Shown here: positions 34,573 through 43,796 of the stretch, one piece after another
Position numbering within the stretch: the first letter of the stretch is position 1
Layout: every line of letters starts with the position of its first letter
Source: an uncultured Shimia sp.
GTDB taxonomy: Bacteria > Pseudomonadota > Alphaproteobacteria > Rhodobacterales > Rhodobacteraceae
Length of the DNA: 49,793 bases
Assembly (NCBI RefSeq): GCF_913054185.1
Contig: NZ_CAJXIV010000017.1
Span: forward strand, 1-49,793
Direction: 5' to 3'
The notes under the pieces: generated by a model
What the model was told of the DNA's origin: nothing
Database searches by the model: none
The model's input: the letters and a program-made list of their open reading frames with translations, nothing else
Program-made: the position numbers and the translations under genes

Positions 34573-35261
34573 TGGAACTTCAAGTTGCCCTAGACGCGCT
34601 GGAAGCGTTGATCGAGCCAGGTCGTGCCGAAGGTATGGCGGCGTATCACAAACAGACACGGCGGGTACTGGGCATTCCCAATCCTGCTCTAAACGATTTA
34701 AGCAAGAGTTGGCGCCAGTCTCTAACCGTAGAGCAAAGGGTTTCACTCGCTTCTGAACTCTGGAAAACCGACATCTTCGAGGCGCGCATTGTCGCCTCAA
34801 AAGTTCTCACTCAGGCGCGGCTGCGGCCTGACGATGGTGCTTGGGACCTGATCGCAAGTTGGACCGCAGATTTTGACAGCTGGGCCATTGCCGATCATGC
34901 CTGTATGGCTGGACAAAAACGCCTGGTCACTGATCCCTCACGCTTGGACGCGGTGGAAGCCTGGACGGCATCGGAGCACATGTGGACCCGCCGGGCAGCA
35001 CTAGTGATCACACTGCCATGGACAAAGCAGAACTTTCCAAAACCCGCAGAGCTGGAAGCCAGAGACCGGGTTTTGGGATGGGCCGCGTCTTATGTCACTG
35101 ACCACACATGGTTCATTCAGAAAGCTGTGGCTTGGTGGCTGCGTGACCTGTCCAAACACGATGCGGCGCGCGTACAGGCATTTCTGGAGCGACACGCCGA
35201 CGACATGAAACCATTTGCGGTCAAAGAAGCCTCAAGGTTCCTTCGGATGCGCGAACAGTAG
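34572..35261 (+). CDS. DNA alkylation repair protein, AlkD-like HEAT-repeat family
   Basis: 229 residues, almost all helical, in the DNA alkylation repair (AlkD/AlkC) family. Seen: a helix-repeat pattern, HKQTRRVLGIPNP and SRLVDAVEAW-like SRLDAVEAWTASEHMWTRRAALV, DHTWFIQKAVAWWLRDLSKHD, with the conserved W, D and R positions at the DNA side. AlkD removes bulky alkylated purines by clamping the backbone. It follows glmS by TAATG, an odd partner; co-transcription may only mean constitutive supply. The start is set by the overlap. Confidence 0.88.
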   Translation: MELQVALDALEALIEPGRAEGMAAYHKQTRRVLGIPNPALNDLSKSWRQSLTVEQRVSLASELWKTDIFEARIVASKVLTQARLRPDDGAWDLIASWTADFDSWAIADHACMAGQKRLVTDPSRLDAVEAWTASEHMWTRRAALVITLPWTKQNFPKPAELEARDRVLGWAASYVTDHTWFIQKAVAWWLRDLSKHDAARVQAFLERHADDMKPFAVKEASRFLRMREQ

Positions 35262-35361
35262 CTTTTTTGCACGCAACTAGGCGATCGAGAGAAACAGGCA
35301 AGTGACAGCTACAACTTTTGCCGCCCTTGCTCATTTCTGATTGTCAGACTACCAATGCAGT

Positions 35362-36366
35362 ATGACAACACCATTGATCGATCCGTTCCATCGCGCCGTG
35401 TCTTATCTGCGCGTATCCGTCACTGATAGATGTGATTTTCGCTGCGTGTATTGCATGGCAGAAAACATGACATTCCTTCCCAAGAAGGAACTGCTGACGC
35501 TTGAAGAGCTGGATCGAATGTGCTCGACGTTTATTCGTTTGGGTGTGGAAAAGCTGCGGATCACCGGCGGTGAACCTTTGGTCCGTCGCGATATCATGAC
35601 CTTCTTCCGCGGAATGAAGCGGCATTTGGACAGTGGCGCGCTCAAAGAACTCACGTTGACGACAAACGGGTCCCAGTTGGAGCGTTTTGCAGAAGAACTC
35701 TATGCCTGCGGCGTTCGGCGCGTGAATATTTCTCTGGACACCATCGACGAGAAGAAATTTGCCGATATCACGCGCTGGGGACGTCTCGAACAAGTCATGC
35801 GCGGCGTTGACGCGGCACAAGCTGCCGGTTTGCGGATCAAAATCAATGCCGTGGCTCTCAAAGGTTTCAACGAAGACGAACTCTTCACACTGGCCGAATG
35901 GTGTGCGGATCGTGACATGGACATGACCTGGATCGAAGTCATGCCCATGGGAGACTTGGGCAACGAAGACCGCATTGGCCAATATTGGTCCCTAGAGGAA
36001 CTGCGTGGAAAGTTGGCGGAACGCTACACTCTGTCAGATCTCGCGGAACGGACAGGTGGCCCTGCCCGGTACGTCCGCCTAGAAGAGACCGGCCAAAAAA
36101 TTGGTTTCATCACTCCGATGACCCATAATTTCTGTGAAAGCTGCAACCGCGTGCGCCTCACGTGCACTGGACAGCTCTTTATGTGTTTGGGGCAAGAAGA
36201 CATGGCCGATCTGCGTGGCGCCTTGCGGAGCAGCGAGGGAGACACCGCGCTGGAGGATGCTATTCGAGCGGCCATTGCGCTTAAGCCAAAGGGGCATGAT
36301 TTTGATTATTCTCGCCAGAAAGTGGATGGGCAAATGTCCAGACACATGAGCCACACAGGCGGCTAA
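35362..36366 (+). CDS. moaA: GTP 3',8-cyclase (molybdenum cofactor biosynthesis MoaA)
   Basis: 334 residues, a radical SAM enzyme that starts molybdopterin synthesis. The N-terminal cluster CDFRCVYC follows [22 protein letters not shown] and NISLDTID are family motifs; the C-terminal cluster has [20 protein letters not shown]. The conserved Gly-Gly end is present (SHTGG). Start ATG 35362 gives the family's N-terminus; an in-frame TTG at 35341 is a weaker alternative. Ends 11 bases before the convergent lacI-type gene. Other moa genes are not in the window. Confidence 0.95.
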   Translation: MTTPLIDPFHRAVSYLRVSVTDRCDFRCVYCMAENMTFLPKKELLTLEELDRMCSTFIRLGVEKLRITGGEPLVRRDIMTFFRGMKRHLDSGALKELTLTTNGSQLERFAEELYACGVRRVNISLDTIDEKKFADITRWGRLEQVMRGVDAAQAAGLRIKINAVALKGFNEDELFTLAEWCADRDMDMTWIEVMPMGDLGNEDRIGQYWSLEELRGKLAERYTLSDLAERTGGPARYVRLEETGQKIGFITPMTHNFCESCNRVRLTCTGQLFMCLGQEDMADLRGALRSSEGDTALEDAIRAAIALKPKGHDFDYSRQKVDGQMSRHMSHTGG

Positions 36367-36377
36367 TTTTTTGCCGG

Positions 36378-37418
36378 TCAAACCTCGGTCTTTTTCGAGA
36401 CAGGTCCCGTACTTTGGCGATCCACCAGATAGACCGGCATAACTGTTGGCGTGTTGATCTCAGCCCCATTGTCTCGGAGTTGCATTAACAATCTGCGTGC
36501 TGCTTCATTCCCCATCTTGTTGCGATGCTGGTGAATTGTGGTCAGCGGCGGGTCAAACACTTCCGTCATTTCGATATTGTCAAAACCTGTCACAGACACA
36601 TCTGTCGGAACCCGCACCCCAGCTTTTTTCAGGCCCGCAATTAAGCCAAACGCGATTTGATCACTTGCACAAATCCAAGCCGTCGGTGCCTCTTTCATAC
36701 CGATCACTTGTGCGGCTACCTCTTTTCCAGCCGCGATGGAAAAATCACCAGGCAAAACCCATTCGGGCCGTAGCTCTCCACCAAGACTAACAACATGATG
36801 CTCAAACGCGCGTTGGCGATGGTGCGACAATACATTTGTAACTGGACCGGAGACGTGCCCAAATTTTCTGTGACCTTGGTCCCAAAGGTGATCCACAAGC
36901 ATGCGAATCCCGCCTTTGTTATCCGCCCGAACAGAAGCTCCGCTGAACCCCTCGACCCACTCACAAGCAAAAACAATTGGCACAGTTGGTGTTGCAGATT
37001 GGACAAGTTCAAGTTGCTGTAATTCAACCGCTCCGTCCAAAATGATTAACCCGTCCGCCTGCCCGGCAGAAACATAGCGTTGTATATGATCCGCGGTCAG
37101 TTCCACCTCTCCACTGTCAGTCACCAACAAGCTATAGTCCGCTGCATTTAGCTCCCTCTCCAACCCGGAAAGAATGTTAGAAAAGAATGGGTTGGACAAA
37201 TTTGGAACCAATGCAAGGATTGTACGAGACGTATTGGTTCTAAGACTACGCGCCGCCCGATTCACGCGGTAACCCGTCTGTTTGACTGCAGCCAAAACTG
37301 CTTTCCTCGTCGCTTCTGACACCACTTCAGGGTCGTTTAAAACACGACTTACAGTTGCGGTTGAAACCCCTGAGAGACGCGCGACGTCGATAACCTTGGG
37401 TTTTCGTTGCAGTGCCAT
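36378..37418 (-). CDS. LacI-family transcriptional repressor of the carbohydrate cluster
   Basis: 346 residues. The helix-turn-helix and hinge (about 8-60) read VIDVARLSGVSTATVSRVLND and YRVNRAARSLR; the periplasmic-binding-like effector domain follows (NLSNPFFSNILSGLE, ICASDQIAFGLIAGL, SVTGFDNIEM). It is divergent from the ABC transporter genes, and two identical palindromes TGTAATCGATTACA sit between (37475 and 37562), of the size and symmetry LacI members bind. It very likely represses both itself and the transport operon, released by a sugar or its metabolite. Confidence 0.93.
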   Translation of the reverse strand: MALQRKPKVIDVARLSGVSTATVSRVLNDPEVVSEATRKAVLAAVKQTGYRVNRAARSLRTNTSRTILALVPNLSNPFFSNILSGLERELNAADYSLLVTDSGEVELTADHIQRYVSAGQADGLIILDGAVELQQLELVQSATPTVPIVFACEWVEGFSGASVRADNKGGIRMLVDHLWDQGHRKFGHVSGPVTNVLSHHRQRAFEHHVVSLGGELRPEWVLPGDFSIAAGKEVAAQVIGMKEAPTAWICASDQIAFGLIAGLKKAGVRVPTDVSVTGFDNIEMTEVFDPPLTTIHQHRNKMGNEAARRLLMQLRDNGAEINTPTVMPVYLVDRQSTGPVSKKTEV

Positions 37419-37472
37419 TATTTTTGCGCCTCAAATTATTTCTTGACTCAGATCGAAGGGGGGAGCTACCTC

Positions 37473-37500
37473 TATGTAATCGATTACACATTACTGTCAA
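37473..37500 (-). promoter_or_regulatory. Candidate promoter of the lacI-type gene with operator in its spacer
   Basis: On the minus strand TTGACA (37495-37500) and TACATA (37473-37478) are 16 bases apart. The palindrome at 37475-37488 covers the -10 and part of the spacer, so a bound repressor would block polymerase. Sigma-70-like by consensus; the start point is not known. It lies 55 bases upstream of the ATG at 37418. Confidence 0.6.
37475..37488. promoter_or_regulatory. LacI-type operator 1, TGTAATCGATTACA
   Basis: A perfect 14-base palindrome with central CG, the hallmark of LacI-family sites. It is identical to the copy at 37562-37575, 87 bases away. Located in the divergent region 37419-37606, which has no other obvious site. 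Confidence 0.85.
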
Positions 37501-37561
37501 TGGCTCGGCTCTGTCCCTCTAATTGGGAGATGTTCTGTCAAAGTGATGTTCTGGGAGAAAA

Positions 37562-37575
37562 TGTAATCGATTACA
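37562..37575. promoter_or_regulatory. LacI-type operator 2, TGTAATCGATTACA
   Basis: Second identical palindrome, ending 31 bases before the ATG of the binding-protein gene. It lies between that start and any promoter upstream, so it can block the transport operon. Its 87-base distance from operator 1 is about 8.3 helical turns, so loop formation would need some twist. No good -35/-10 pair for the operon can be fixed. Confidence 0.85.
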
Positions 37576-37606
37576 CGACCGCGTTGGTCGACATTGGGAG
37601 GAAACG

Positions 37607-38836
37607 ATGAACTACTATAAAACAACCACTGCGGCTGTTGCTTTTTGCGCAGCTGGCGCTGTCTCTGCCGCTGAGTTGGAAGTCACACACTGGTGGACTT
37701 CCGGCGGTGAAGCGGCGGCGGTCTCAGAATTTGCAAAAGCCTTTGACGCCACAGGAAACACCTGGGTTGACGGTGCCATTGCTGGCTCAGGTGGCACCGC
37801 GCGACCGATCATTGTTAGCCGAATTATTGGCGGGGATCCGATGCACGCCACCCAGCTCAACCACGGGCGCCAAGCCGAGGAGTTGATTGAAGCGGGGCTG
37901 ATGCTAGACCTGACTGATGTGGCCGAGGCTGAAGGCTGGACTGATCTTGTGAACCCAACGTCTCTGCTCGACAGCTGTACGGTTGATGGCAAAATTTATT
38001 GCGCTCCGGTCAACATCCATTCCTGGCAATGGATTTGGCTCAGCCATCAAGCCTACGCCGACGCAGGTGTCGCTGTGCCGTCCAACTGGGATGAGTTTGT
38101 TTCATCCGCAAAAGCCCTTGAGGACGCTGGAAAAATCCCTCTCGCGATGGGACAACAGGCTTGGCAGTCCTCAGGCGCATTTGGCGTCATTAACGTAGCT
38201 GTTGGTGGCCCAGATCTCTGGAACAAAATCAACGTCGAGAAAGATGCAGAGGCTGCAGCAGGCCCTGAGATGGCGAAGGTGTTTGAAGCCGCCTCCGCCG
38301 CACGCGCAATGGCCGCCAACTCGAAAGTTCAGGACTGGAACCAAGCCACCAACCTCGTCATCACTGGTCAAGCTGGTGGGCAGGTCATGGGGGACTGGGC
38401 GCAAGGCGAATTCCAGGTCGCCGGCCAAGTGGCTGGCCAAGATTACACTTGCCTGCCTGGGCTTGGCGTAAATGAGATTATCTCCACCGGAGGCGATGCC
38501 TTCTATTTCCCAAAGCAAGATGATCCGGAAATTGAAGCCGCGCAAAAGGAACTGGCTAAATTGTTGCTTAGCCCCGAGGTGCAAGTCAACTTCAACCTCA
38601 AGAAAGGCTCCCTGCCCGTCCGCGGAGATATTGATCTCTCTTCCGCAAATGACTGCATGAAAAAGGGGCTCGAAATTCTTGCAGCTGGTAGCATCCTGCA
38701 ATCCGGTGATCAGGTTCTTTCTGCAGACACCACCGGTCAGATCGAGGATCTGATGGTCGAATTCTGGAATGACCAGTCATATTCTGCCGCAGATGCCCAA
38801 GCGAAGTACGCCGAAATCATCGCAGCAGCGGACTAA
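37607..38836 (+). CDS. ABC transporter substrate-binding protein, carbohydrate (CUT1)
   Basis: 409 residues, periplasmic. Signal peptide MNYYKTTTAAVAFCAAGAVSA, then ELEVTHWWTSGGEAAAV, the CUT1 family 1 opening, IVSRIIGGDPMHATQLN and PVNIHSWQWIWLSHQ, close to glucose/mannose-type binding proteins (GtsA-like). A cysteine pair at LLDSCTVDGKIYC could form a disulfide. The ligand is unknown. GGGAGG lies before the ATG at 37607. The hairpin right after its stop suggests it is made in excess over the permeases. Confidence 0.93.
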   Translation: MNYYKTTTAAVAFCAAGAVSAAELEVTHWWTSGGEAAAVSEFAKAFDATGNTWVDGAIAGSGGTARPIIVSRIIGGDPMHATQLNHGRQAEELIEAGLMLDLTDVAEAEGWTDLVNPTSLLDSCTVDGKIYCAPVNIHSWQWIWLSHQAYADAGVAVPSNWDEFVSSAKALEDAGKIPLAMGQQAWQSSGAFGVINVAVGGPDLWNKINVEKDAEAAAGPEMAKVFEAASAARAMAANSKVQDWNQATNLVITGQAGGQVMGDWAQGEFQVAGQVAGQDYTCLPGLGVNEIISTGGDAFYFPKQDDPEIEAAQKELAKLLLSPEVQVNFNLKKGSLPVRGDIDLSSANDCMKKGLEILAAGSILQSGDQVLSADTTGQIEDLMVEFWNDQSYSAADAQAKYAEIIAAAD

Positions 38837-38846
38837 TGATCTGTCA

Positions 38847-38870
38847 TGGAGCCTGCCCAGGCGGGCTCCA
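38847..38870 (+). terminator. Intercistronic hairpin after the binding-protein gene
   Basis: TGGAGCC (38847-38853) and GGCTCCA (38864-38870) with GCC/GGC inside form a GC-rich hairpin, without a clear run of T after it. In many ABC operons such stems at this place cause partial termination or protect the binding-protein mRNA, so it favours the binding protein. Inference by position. Confidence 0.55.
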
Positions 38871-38943
38871 CCTCCCCCTGCTACCTTTTCCAAAAGGATC
38901 TGATGACTGTCCCCAAAGACGCATCAGGCTGGAGACTTAAGCC

Positions 38944-39876
38944 ATGGCTGTGACCGACGGCGCACCGATGATGTCCTCGCCGACATCTTCCAAGCGACCC
39001 AACCGCCTCTTCAAAAACTTGACCGCAAAAATCGCCACCATTCCAATGATTTTCACCGCCCTTGTGGTGTTCATTGGATGCACGGTTTGGACAATCTACC
39101 ATTCGTTCACCAAGTCAAAATTGCTGCCAGCACCAGAAAAGTGGGTTGGCTTGGACCAATACGAGCGTTTGTGGAGCACACGTCGTTGGCTGGTGTCCAT
39201 CGAAAATCTCGCGATTTACGGATTCTGCTCGCTTGTCTTGAGTTTGGTAATTGGCTTCACGCTGGCCGCCCTCCTGGACAGAAAAATCCGTGGCGAAGGC
39301 ATATTTCGAACGATTTTTCTATATCCGTTCGCGCTCAGCTTTATTGTTACCGGTCTTGTCTGGCAGTGGATTCTAAATCCACAATTCGGCATTCAAGGCG
39401 TTGTGCAGAGATGGGGATGGGACAGCTTCACCTTTGACCCGCTCAACAATGCCAACATCGTCATTTACGGAATTCTCATCGCTGGTATATGGCAAGGATC
39501 TGGCTTCATCATGGTGATCCTTCTTGCTGGATTGCGCGGTATTGATGAGGACATCTGGAAAGCCTCCCGTGTCGAAGGCATCCCGGCCTGGAAAACCTAC
39601 ATTTTTATCATCATTCCCATGATGCGGCCGATTTTTGTGACCGCTCTGGTGCTGATCGCAGCCGGCATCATCAAAGTCTACGACCTGATTGTCGCGCAGA
39701 CATCCGGTGGTCCAGGCATCTCCTCCGAAGTGCCCGCCAAATATGTCATCGAGAAGATGTTCCAATCCCAAAACCTCGGCCAAGGCTTCGCCGCCTCCAC
39801 CATGATGCTGCTGTCGGTCCTCGTCGTGTTGATCCCATGGGCCTATCTCGAATTTGGAGGCAAACGCCGTGACTGA
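38944..39876 (+). CDS. ABC transporter permease 1, MalF type
   Basis: 310 residues, inner membrane, about six helices. Near the end of the coupling region it has GIDEDIWKASRVEGIPAWKTYIFIIIPMM, the EAA-type motif that docks on the ATPase (shown in part: ASRVEGI...IIIPM). Pairs with the next gene as the CUT1 permease heterodimer. The start at 38944 follows GGAG by 9 bases; an ATG nine codons later is possible. Its last 8 bases overlap the next gene. Confidence 0.92.
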   Translation: MAVTDGAPMMSSPTSSKRPNRLFKNLTAKIATIPMIFTALVVFIGCTVWTIYHSFTKSKLLPAPEKWVGLDQYERLWSTRRWLVSIENLAIYGFCSLVLSLVIGFTLAALLDRKIRGEGIFRTIFLYPFALSFIVTGLVWQWILNPQFGIQGVVQRWGWDSFTFDPLNNANIVIYGILIAGIWQGSGFIMVILLAGLRGIDEDIWKASRVEGIPAWKTYIFIIIPMMRPIFVTALVLIAAGIIKVYDLIVAQTSGGPGISSEVPAKYVIEKMFQSQNLGQGFAASTMMLLSVLVVLIPWAYLEFGGKRRD

Positions 39877-40810
39877 TGCTACCCCTGTTTCCGGCGTGAC
39901 ACCGCGTGGTACCAAGCCCCGCAAACGCCTCACGCCCACCAATATCATGCTGTACGGCACGCTTTTTGTGGCTTCTGTTTACTACCTTTTGCCGCTCTAC
40001 GTGATGGTCGTGACCTCACTCAAGGGCATGCCGGAGATTCGGCTAGGCAATGTTTTTTCGCCTCCGGTCGAAGTCACTTTTGAACCCTGGGTCAAAGCAT
40101 GGGCTCAAGCATGTACTGGCATTAATTGCGACGGACTGTCTCGCGGCTTCTGGAATTCCGTGCAGATCCTGGTCCCGTCCGTTGTGATCTCCATCGCGAT
40201 CGCATCCATAAACGGCTACGCGCTGTCTCTTTGGAAGTTCAAAGGCTCCGAGGTTTTTTTCACCATTCTGATTTTTGGCGCCTTCATTCCCTATCAGGTG
40301 ATGATTTATCCAATTGTGATCCTGCTTAGGGAATCTGGGGAGGTTCTTTCAGCGATCACCGGTACTAAGATCCGGCTGATGGGCAGCATCTGGGGTCTTG
40401 TGATCGTGCACACAATCTTTGGCATGCCCATCCTGACCCTCCTGTTCCGCAACTACTTTGCGTCCGTTCCCGAAGAACTCTTCAAAGCTGCGCGTGTGGA
40501 CGGTGCGGGTTTCTGGCAAATCTACTTTCAGATCATGCTGCCCATGGCACTGCCGATCTTTGTGGTGGCCATCATCTTACAGGTCACCGGCATCTGGAAT
40601 GACTTCCTCTTTGGCGTAATCTTCACCAAGCCGGACACCTACCCAATGACGGTGCAACTCAACAACATCGTGAATTCGGTGCAAGGCGTGAAAGAATACA
40701 ACGTCAATATGGCCGCGACGATGCTCACCGGCCTTGTTCCCCTCATCATTTATTTTGCCTCCGGCAAACTCTTCGTGCGCGGCATTGCCGCTGGCGCAGT
40801 AAAGGGCTAA
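39869..40810 (+). CDS. ABC transporter permease 2, MalG type
   Basis: 313 residues, inner membrane, about six helices, with the EAA motif VPEELFKAARVDGAGFWQIY. FRNYFASVPEEL is the MalG-like approach to it. I chose GTG 39869 (GGAGG 9 bases before), which overlaps the previous stop; an upstream TTG at 39854 is in frame. It forms the second half of the permease pair, and is followed by the ATPase after 2 bases. Confidence 0.91.
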   Translation: MTDATPVSGVTPRGTKPRKRLTPTNIMLYGTLFVASVYYLLPLYVMVVTSLKGMPEIRLGNVFSPPVEVTFEPWVKAWAQACTGINCDGLSRGFWNSVQILVPSVVISIAIASINGYALSLWKFKGSEVFFTILIFGAFIPYQVMIYPIVILLRESGEVLSAITGTKIRLMGSIWGLVIVHTIFGMPILTLLFRNYFASVPEELFKAARVDGAGFWQIYFQIMLPMALPIFVVAIILQVTGIWNDFLFGVIFTKPDTYPMTVQLNNIVNSVQGVKEYNVNMAATMLTGLVPLIIYFASGKLFVRGIAAGAVKG

Positions 40811-40812
40811 CC

Positions 40813-41895
40813 ATGACCAATGTAACCGTAAAAGACCTGACTCTCGATTTTGGCGCCGTCAGAGTTCTGGACAAACTGAACATCGACATTCAGGAAGGCG
40901 AGTTTCTCGTGCTTCTGGGCGCGTCGGGATGCGGCAAATCTACTTTGCTCAATTGCATTGCAGGCTTGTTGGACATTTCCGACGGCGAAATCCACATCGG
41001 TGGCCGAAATGTTACTTGGGAAGAGCCCTCAGAACGTGGCATCGGTATGGTGTTTCAATCTTACGCGCTCTACCCGCAAATGTCGGTGGAGGGTAACCTC
41101 TCCTTTGGCCTCAAAAATGCACGCGTGCCGAAACCCGAAATCGCAAAGCGTGTTGCTCGGGCTGCGGAAATTCTACAAATCGAGCCTCTCTTGAAGCGCA
41201 AGCCGGCAGCTCTTTCCGGAGGACAGCGGCAGCGGGTCGCCATTGGCCGTGCGCTCGTGCGAGACGTGGATGTTTTCCTGTTTGATGAACCGCTTTCCAA
41301 TCTTGATGCAAAACTTCGCGCTGACCTTCGGGTAGAACTCAAGCTGCTTCACCAAAAACTCGACAACACCATGATCTACGTGACGCACGATCAGGTTGAA
41401 GCCATGACCTTGGCTGACCGAATTGCAATCATGCGTGGTGGTGTGGTGCAACAAATTGCTAGCCCGTCAGAGGTTTATAACCACCCATCCAACAAGTACG
41501 TGGCCGGTTTCATCGGTTCCCCCACTATCAATTTTTTTGAAGGCTCCATTATGGACAGCGGCGGCGAGTTCCTTTCCGCTGACATGCGCTTCCCGCTCAC
41601 GGGATATGAAGCCACACAGGGTGCCCTCACAGCACGCCCGGCATGGCTTGGCATCCGTCCCGAAGCTGTGATCACGGGTACCGATGTGGCACAACAACCT
41701 TTCACCTCTGATATCATTGTGGAACTTGTGGAACCCATGGGCTCTGACACGCTGATCTACACCACACTGGCAGGAACTGCCTTCCGGTTTCGCATGAGCG
41801 GGAAGGCTACGGTTGCCGCCGGTGATGCTCTCACAATCGGCTTTGATCCTGCTCAAGGATCCCTCTTTGACAAATCAACTGAAAACCGTCTTTGA
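40813..41895 (+). CDS. ABC transporter ATP-binding protein, MalK/UgpC type
   Basis: 360 residues, peripheral membrane ATPase. Walker A GASGCGKST (36-44), Q-loop FQSYALYPQM, signature LSGGQRQR, Walker B VFLFDEPLSNLD, and H-loop VTHDQVEAM. After about 235 the C-terminal OB-fold regulatory domain of the MalK type follows (RPAWLGIRPEAV). It drives the two permeases encoded just before it. Confidence 0.95.
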   Translation: MTNVTVKDLTLDFGAVRVLDKLNIDIQEGEFLVLLGASGCGKSTLLNCIAGLLDISDGEIHIGGRNVTWEEPSERGIGMVFQSYALYPQMSVEGNLSFGLKNARVPKPEIAKRVARAAEILQIEPLLKRKPAALSGGQRQRVAIGRALVRDVDVFLFDEPLSNLDAKLRADLRVELKLLHQKLDNTMIYVTHDQVEAMTLADRIAIMRGGVVQQIASPSEVYNHPSNKYVAGFIGSPTINFFEGSIMDSGGEFLSADMRFPLTGYEATQGALTARPAWLGIRPEAVITGTDVAQQPFTSDIIVELVEPMGSDTLIYTTLAGTAFRFRMSGKATVAAGDALTIGFDPAQGSLFDKSTENRL

Positions 41896-41916
41896 CGCTC
41901 ATTTCTGGAGACTTTC

Positions 41917-42663
41917 ATGAGCTTTTCTTTCCAATTGTACTCCTCTCGCAACGTCGCGAGCCAAGAGGATTTTCTCTCTCAACTTGCCGAATTGGGCTAC
42001 ACCAGTGTCGAAGGATACGGTGGCGTCTATGGCGATCCGCAGTCGTTTTCCTCGGCGATGTCCGCAAACGGCCTAACCATGCCCAGTGGTCACTTTGGAA
42101 TCGACGATCTGCGGGACGACTTCGGCGGCGTCATGATGCTCGCGCAGACATTTGGCATCAAACACGTGATCGTGCCTTACCTCGTGGCTGAGGCCCGCCC
42201 TAGCAACAAGGCCGGCTGGCAAGCATTGGCTAGGGAACTGTCTAAGATTGGAACCAAGGTCCGCGAAACCGGCAGAACCTTCTCCTGGCACAACCACGAC
42301 TTCGAATTTGAAGCATTGGAGGACGGCAGCTACCCGATGGACGTCATCCTTGAAACTGCGGCTGATATCAGCTGGGAGGCCGATTTGGGCTGGGTTGCGC
42401 GCGCGGGACTGGACCCGGCGCCAATCGTGTCCAAATACGCCGACCGGATTGTCGCTATCCACGTAAAAGACATCGCCAAAGACGGCGAAGGACTAGAGGA
42501 GGACGGCTGGTCCGACATTGGTGAGGGAGTTATGGATTGGCCAGGCTTGATCCGACAAATCCGTGAACAGGCCCCCAATGCCATTCTGGTCGCCGAGCAA
42601 GACAATCCAAGCGACGCAGTGCGGTTTGCATCCGTCTCCATGGCCAACCTGAAGGACATTTGA
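41917..42663 (+). CDS. Sugar phosphate isomerase/epimerase-type TIM barrel, pair A
   Basis: 248 residues, cytoplasmic, AP-endonuclease-2/xylose-isomerase-like barrel (IolE-type). Metal-site features: SWHNHDFEF, SWEADLGW, AIHVKDIA and a late VAEQDNP, giving His, Asp, His, Glu ligands. The group includes IolE and the enzymes that act on 3-keto-glycosides. It comes right after the transporter and just before a Gfo/Idh/MocA gene (2-base gap), so the two probably act in sequence. The exact reaction is not known. Confidence 0.85.
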   Translation: MSFSFQLYSSRNVASQEDFLSQLAELGYTSVEGYGGVYGDPQSFSSAMSANGLTMPSGHFGIDDLRDDFGGVMMLAQTFGIKHVIVPYLVAEARPSNKAGWQALARELSKIGTKVRETGRTFSWHNHDFEFEALEDGSYPMDVILETAADISWEADLGWVARAGLDPAPIVSKYADRIVAIHVKDIAKDGEGLEEDGWSDIGEGVMDWPGLIRQIREQAPNAILVAEQDNPSDAVRFASVSMANLKDI

Positions 42664-42665
42664 TC

Positions 42666-43796
42666 ATGAGTACGGCGGTAAAAGTTGGCATTATTGGATG
42701 TGGAAACATCTCAACAACCTACATGCGCATGGGACAGTTTTTTAAAGACTACAAAGTTGTGGCATGCGCTGATTTGAATCCCAAAACTGCAGAAACACGG
42801 GCCAAGGAATTTGGGCTGCGCGCACTGAGTATCAAGGAACTTCTAGCGGATCCTGAGATTGAAATCGTTGTAAACCTCACCATTCCCGCGGCCCATTTTG
42901 AAGTATCGAGTGAAATCCTTAAGGCTGGAAAACATGTCTATTCAGAGAAGCCTTTTGTGCTAACCGCGGAGGAAGGTGCACAGCTGTCTGAGCTAGCATC
43001 GGCCCGCAATTTGCGCATCGGCTCTGCACCGGACACCTTTATGGGGGGAAGCCACCAAAAGGCGCGTGAATTTATCGACGGTGGAGAAATTGGCCAAGTG
43101 ACTTCCGGCACTATCCACGTGATGAGTGGTGGTATGGAACATTGGCATCCAAACCCGGATTTCTTCTTCCTACCCGGTGCCGGTCCTATCTTTGATCTTG
43201 CCCCCTACTACGTGACCAACCTTGTTCAGTTGCTTGGTCCTGTAGAAAGCGTCACTGCCATGAGCAGCACGCCACGCAGCCACCGCACTATCGCCTGTGG
43301 CCCGCGCGACGGCGAACAAGTTCCAGTTGAAACGCCAACAACTGTGCACTCAATCCTGAGGTTCGCAAATGGGGCGATAATAAGCTACGGCACCAGCTGG
43401 GATGTGAAATCGCACGAACACAACAATATGGAACTCTACGGTTTGGACGGGACGCTCTATGTTCCTGATCCAAATTTCTTTGGCGGACAATTGCGCCTGG
43501 TCCGAGGTGATGAAGACGAGGCCCTTATTTCTTCGGGTCACCCGTTTTCCAAACCCAATGATGGAGAAAACGCCAATTATCGTGGCGCAGGACTGGCGGA
43601 CATGGCTGCGGCGATACGCGATGGCCGTCAACACCGCTGCAACAACGAATTGGCACTACATGTGGTCGAGGTCATGGGCGCAATCCTGCAATCAGCCGAC
43701 AGCGGCACCCCGATTGCGATCAAAAGCACCTGTGACCGTCCGGCGCCTTTCAATGCAGATGATGCCTTCGCTTTAATGGAACTGGAGGAAACCTAA
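42666..43796 (+). CDS. Gfo/Idh/MocA-family oxidoreductase, pair A
   Basis: 376 residues, NAD(P)-dependent. Rossmann motif VGIIGCGNIS at residues about 7-16, the ...EKPFVLTAEE lysine motif (Lys in EKP as catalytic candidate), and FDLAPYYVTNLVQLLGPV with the active-site region. Family members oxidise or reduce sugars and inositols, including C3 of glycosides. Start ATG 42666 has AAGGA upstream; the TTG at 42660 is not preferred. TAATG overlap with the next gene. Confidence 0.9.
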   Translation: MSTAVKVGIIGCGNISTTYMRMGQFFKDYKVVACADLNPKTAETRAKEFGLRALSIKELLADPEIEIVVNLTIPAAHFEVSSEILKAGKHVYSEKPFVLTAEEGAQLSELASARNLRIGSAPDTFMGGSHQKAREFIDGGEIGQVTSGTIHVMSGGMEHWHPNPDFFFLPGAGPIFDLAPYYVTNLVQLLGPVESVTAMSSTPRSHRTIACGPRDGEQVPVETPTTVHSILRFANGAIISYGTSWDVKSHEHNNMELYGLDGTLYVPDPNFFGGQLRLVRGDEDEALISSGHPFSKPNDGENANYRGAGLADMAAAIRDGRQHRCNNELALHVVEVMGAILQSADSGTPIAIKSTCDRPAPFNADDAFALMELEET

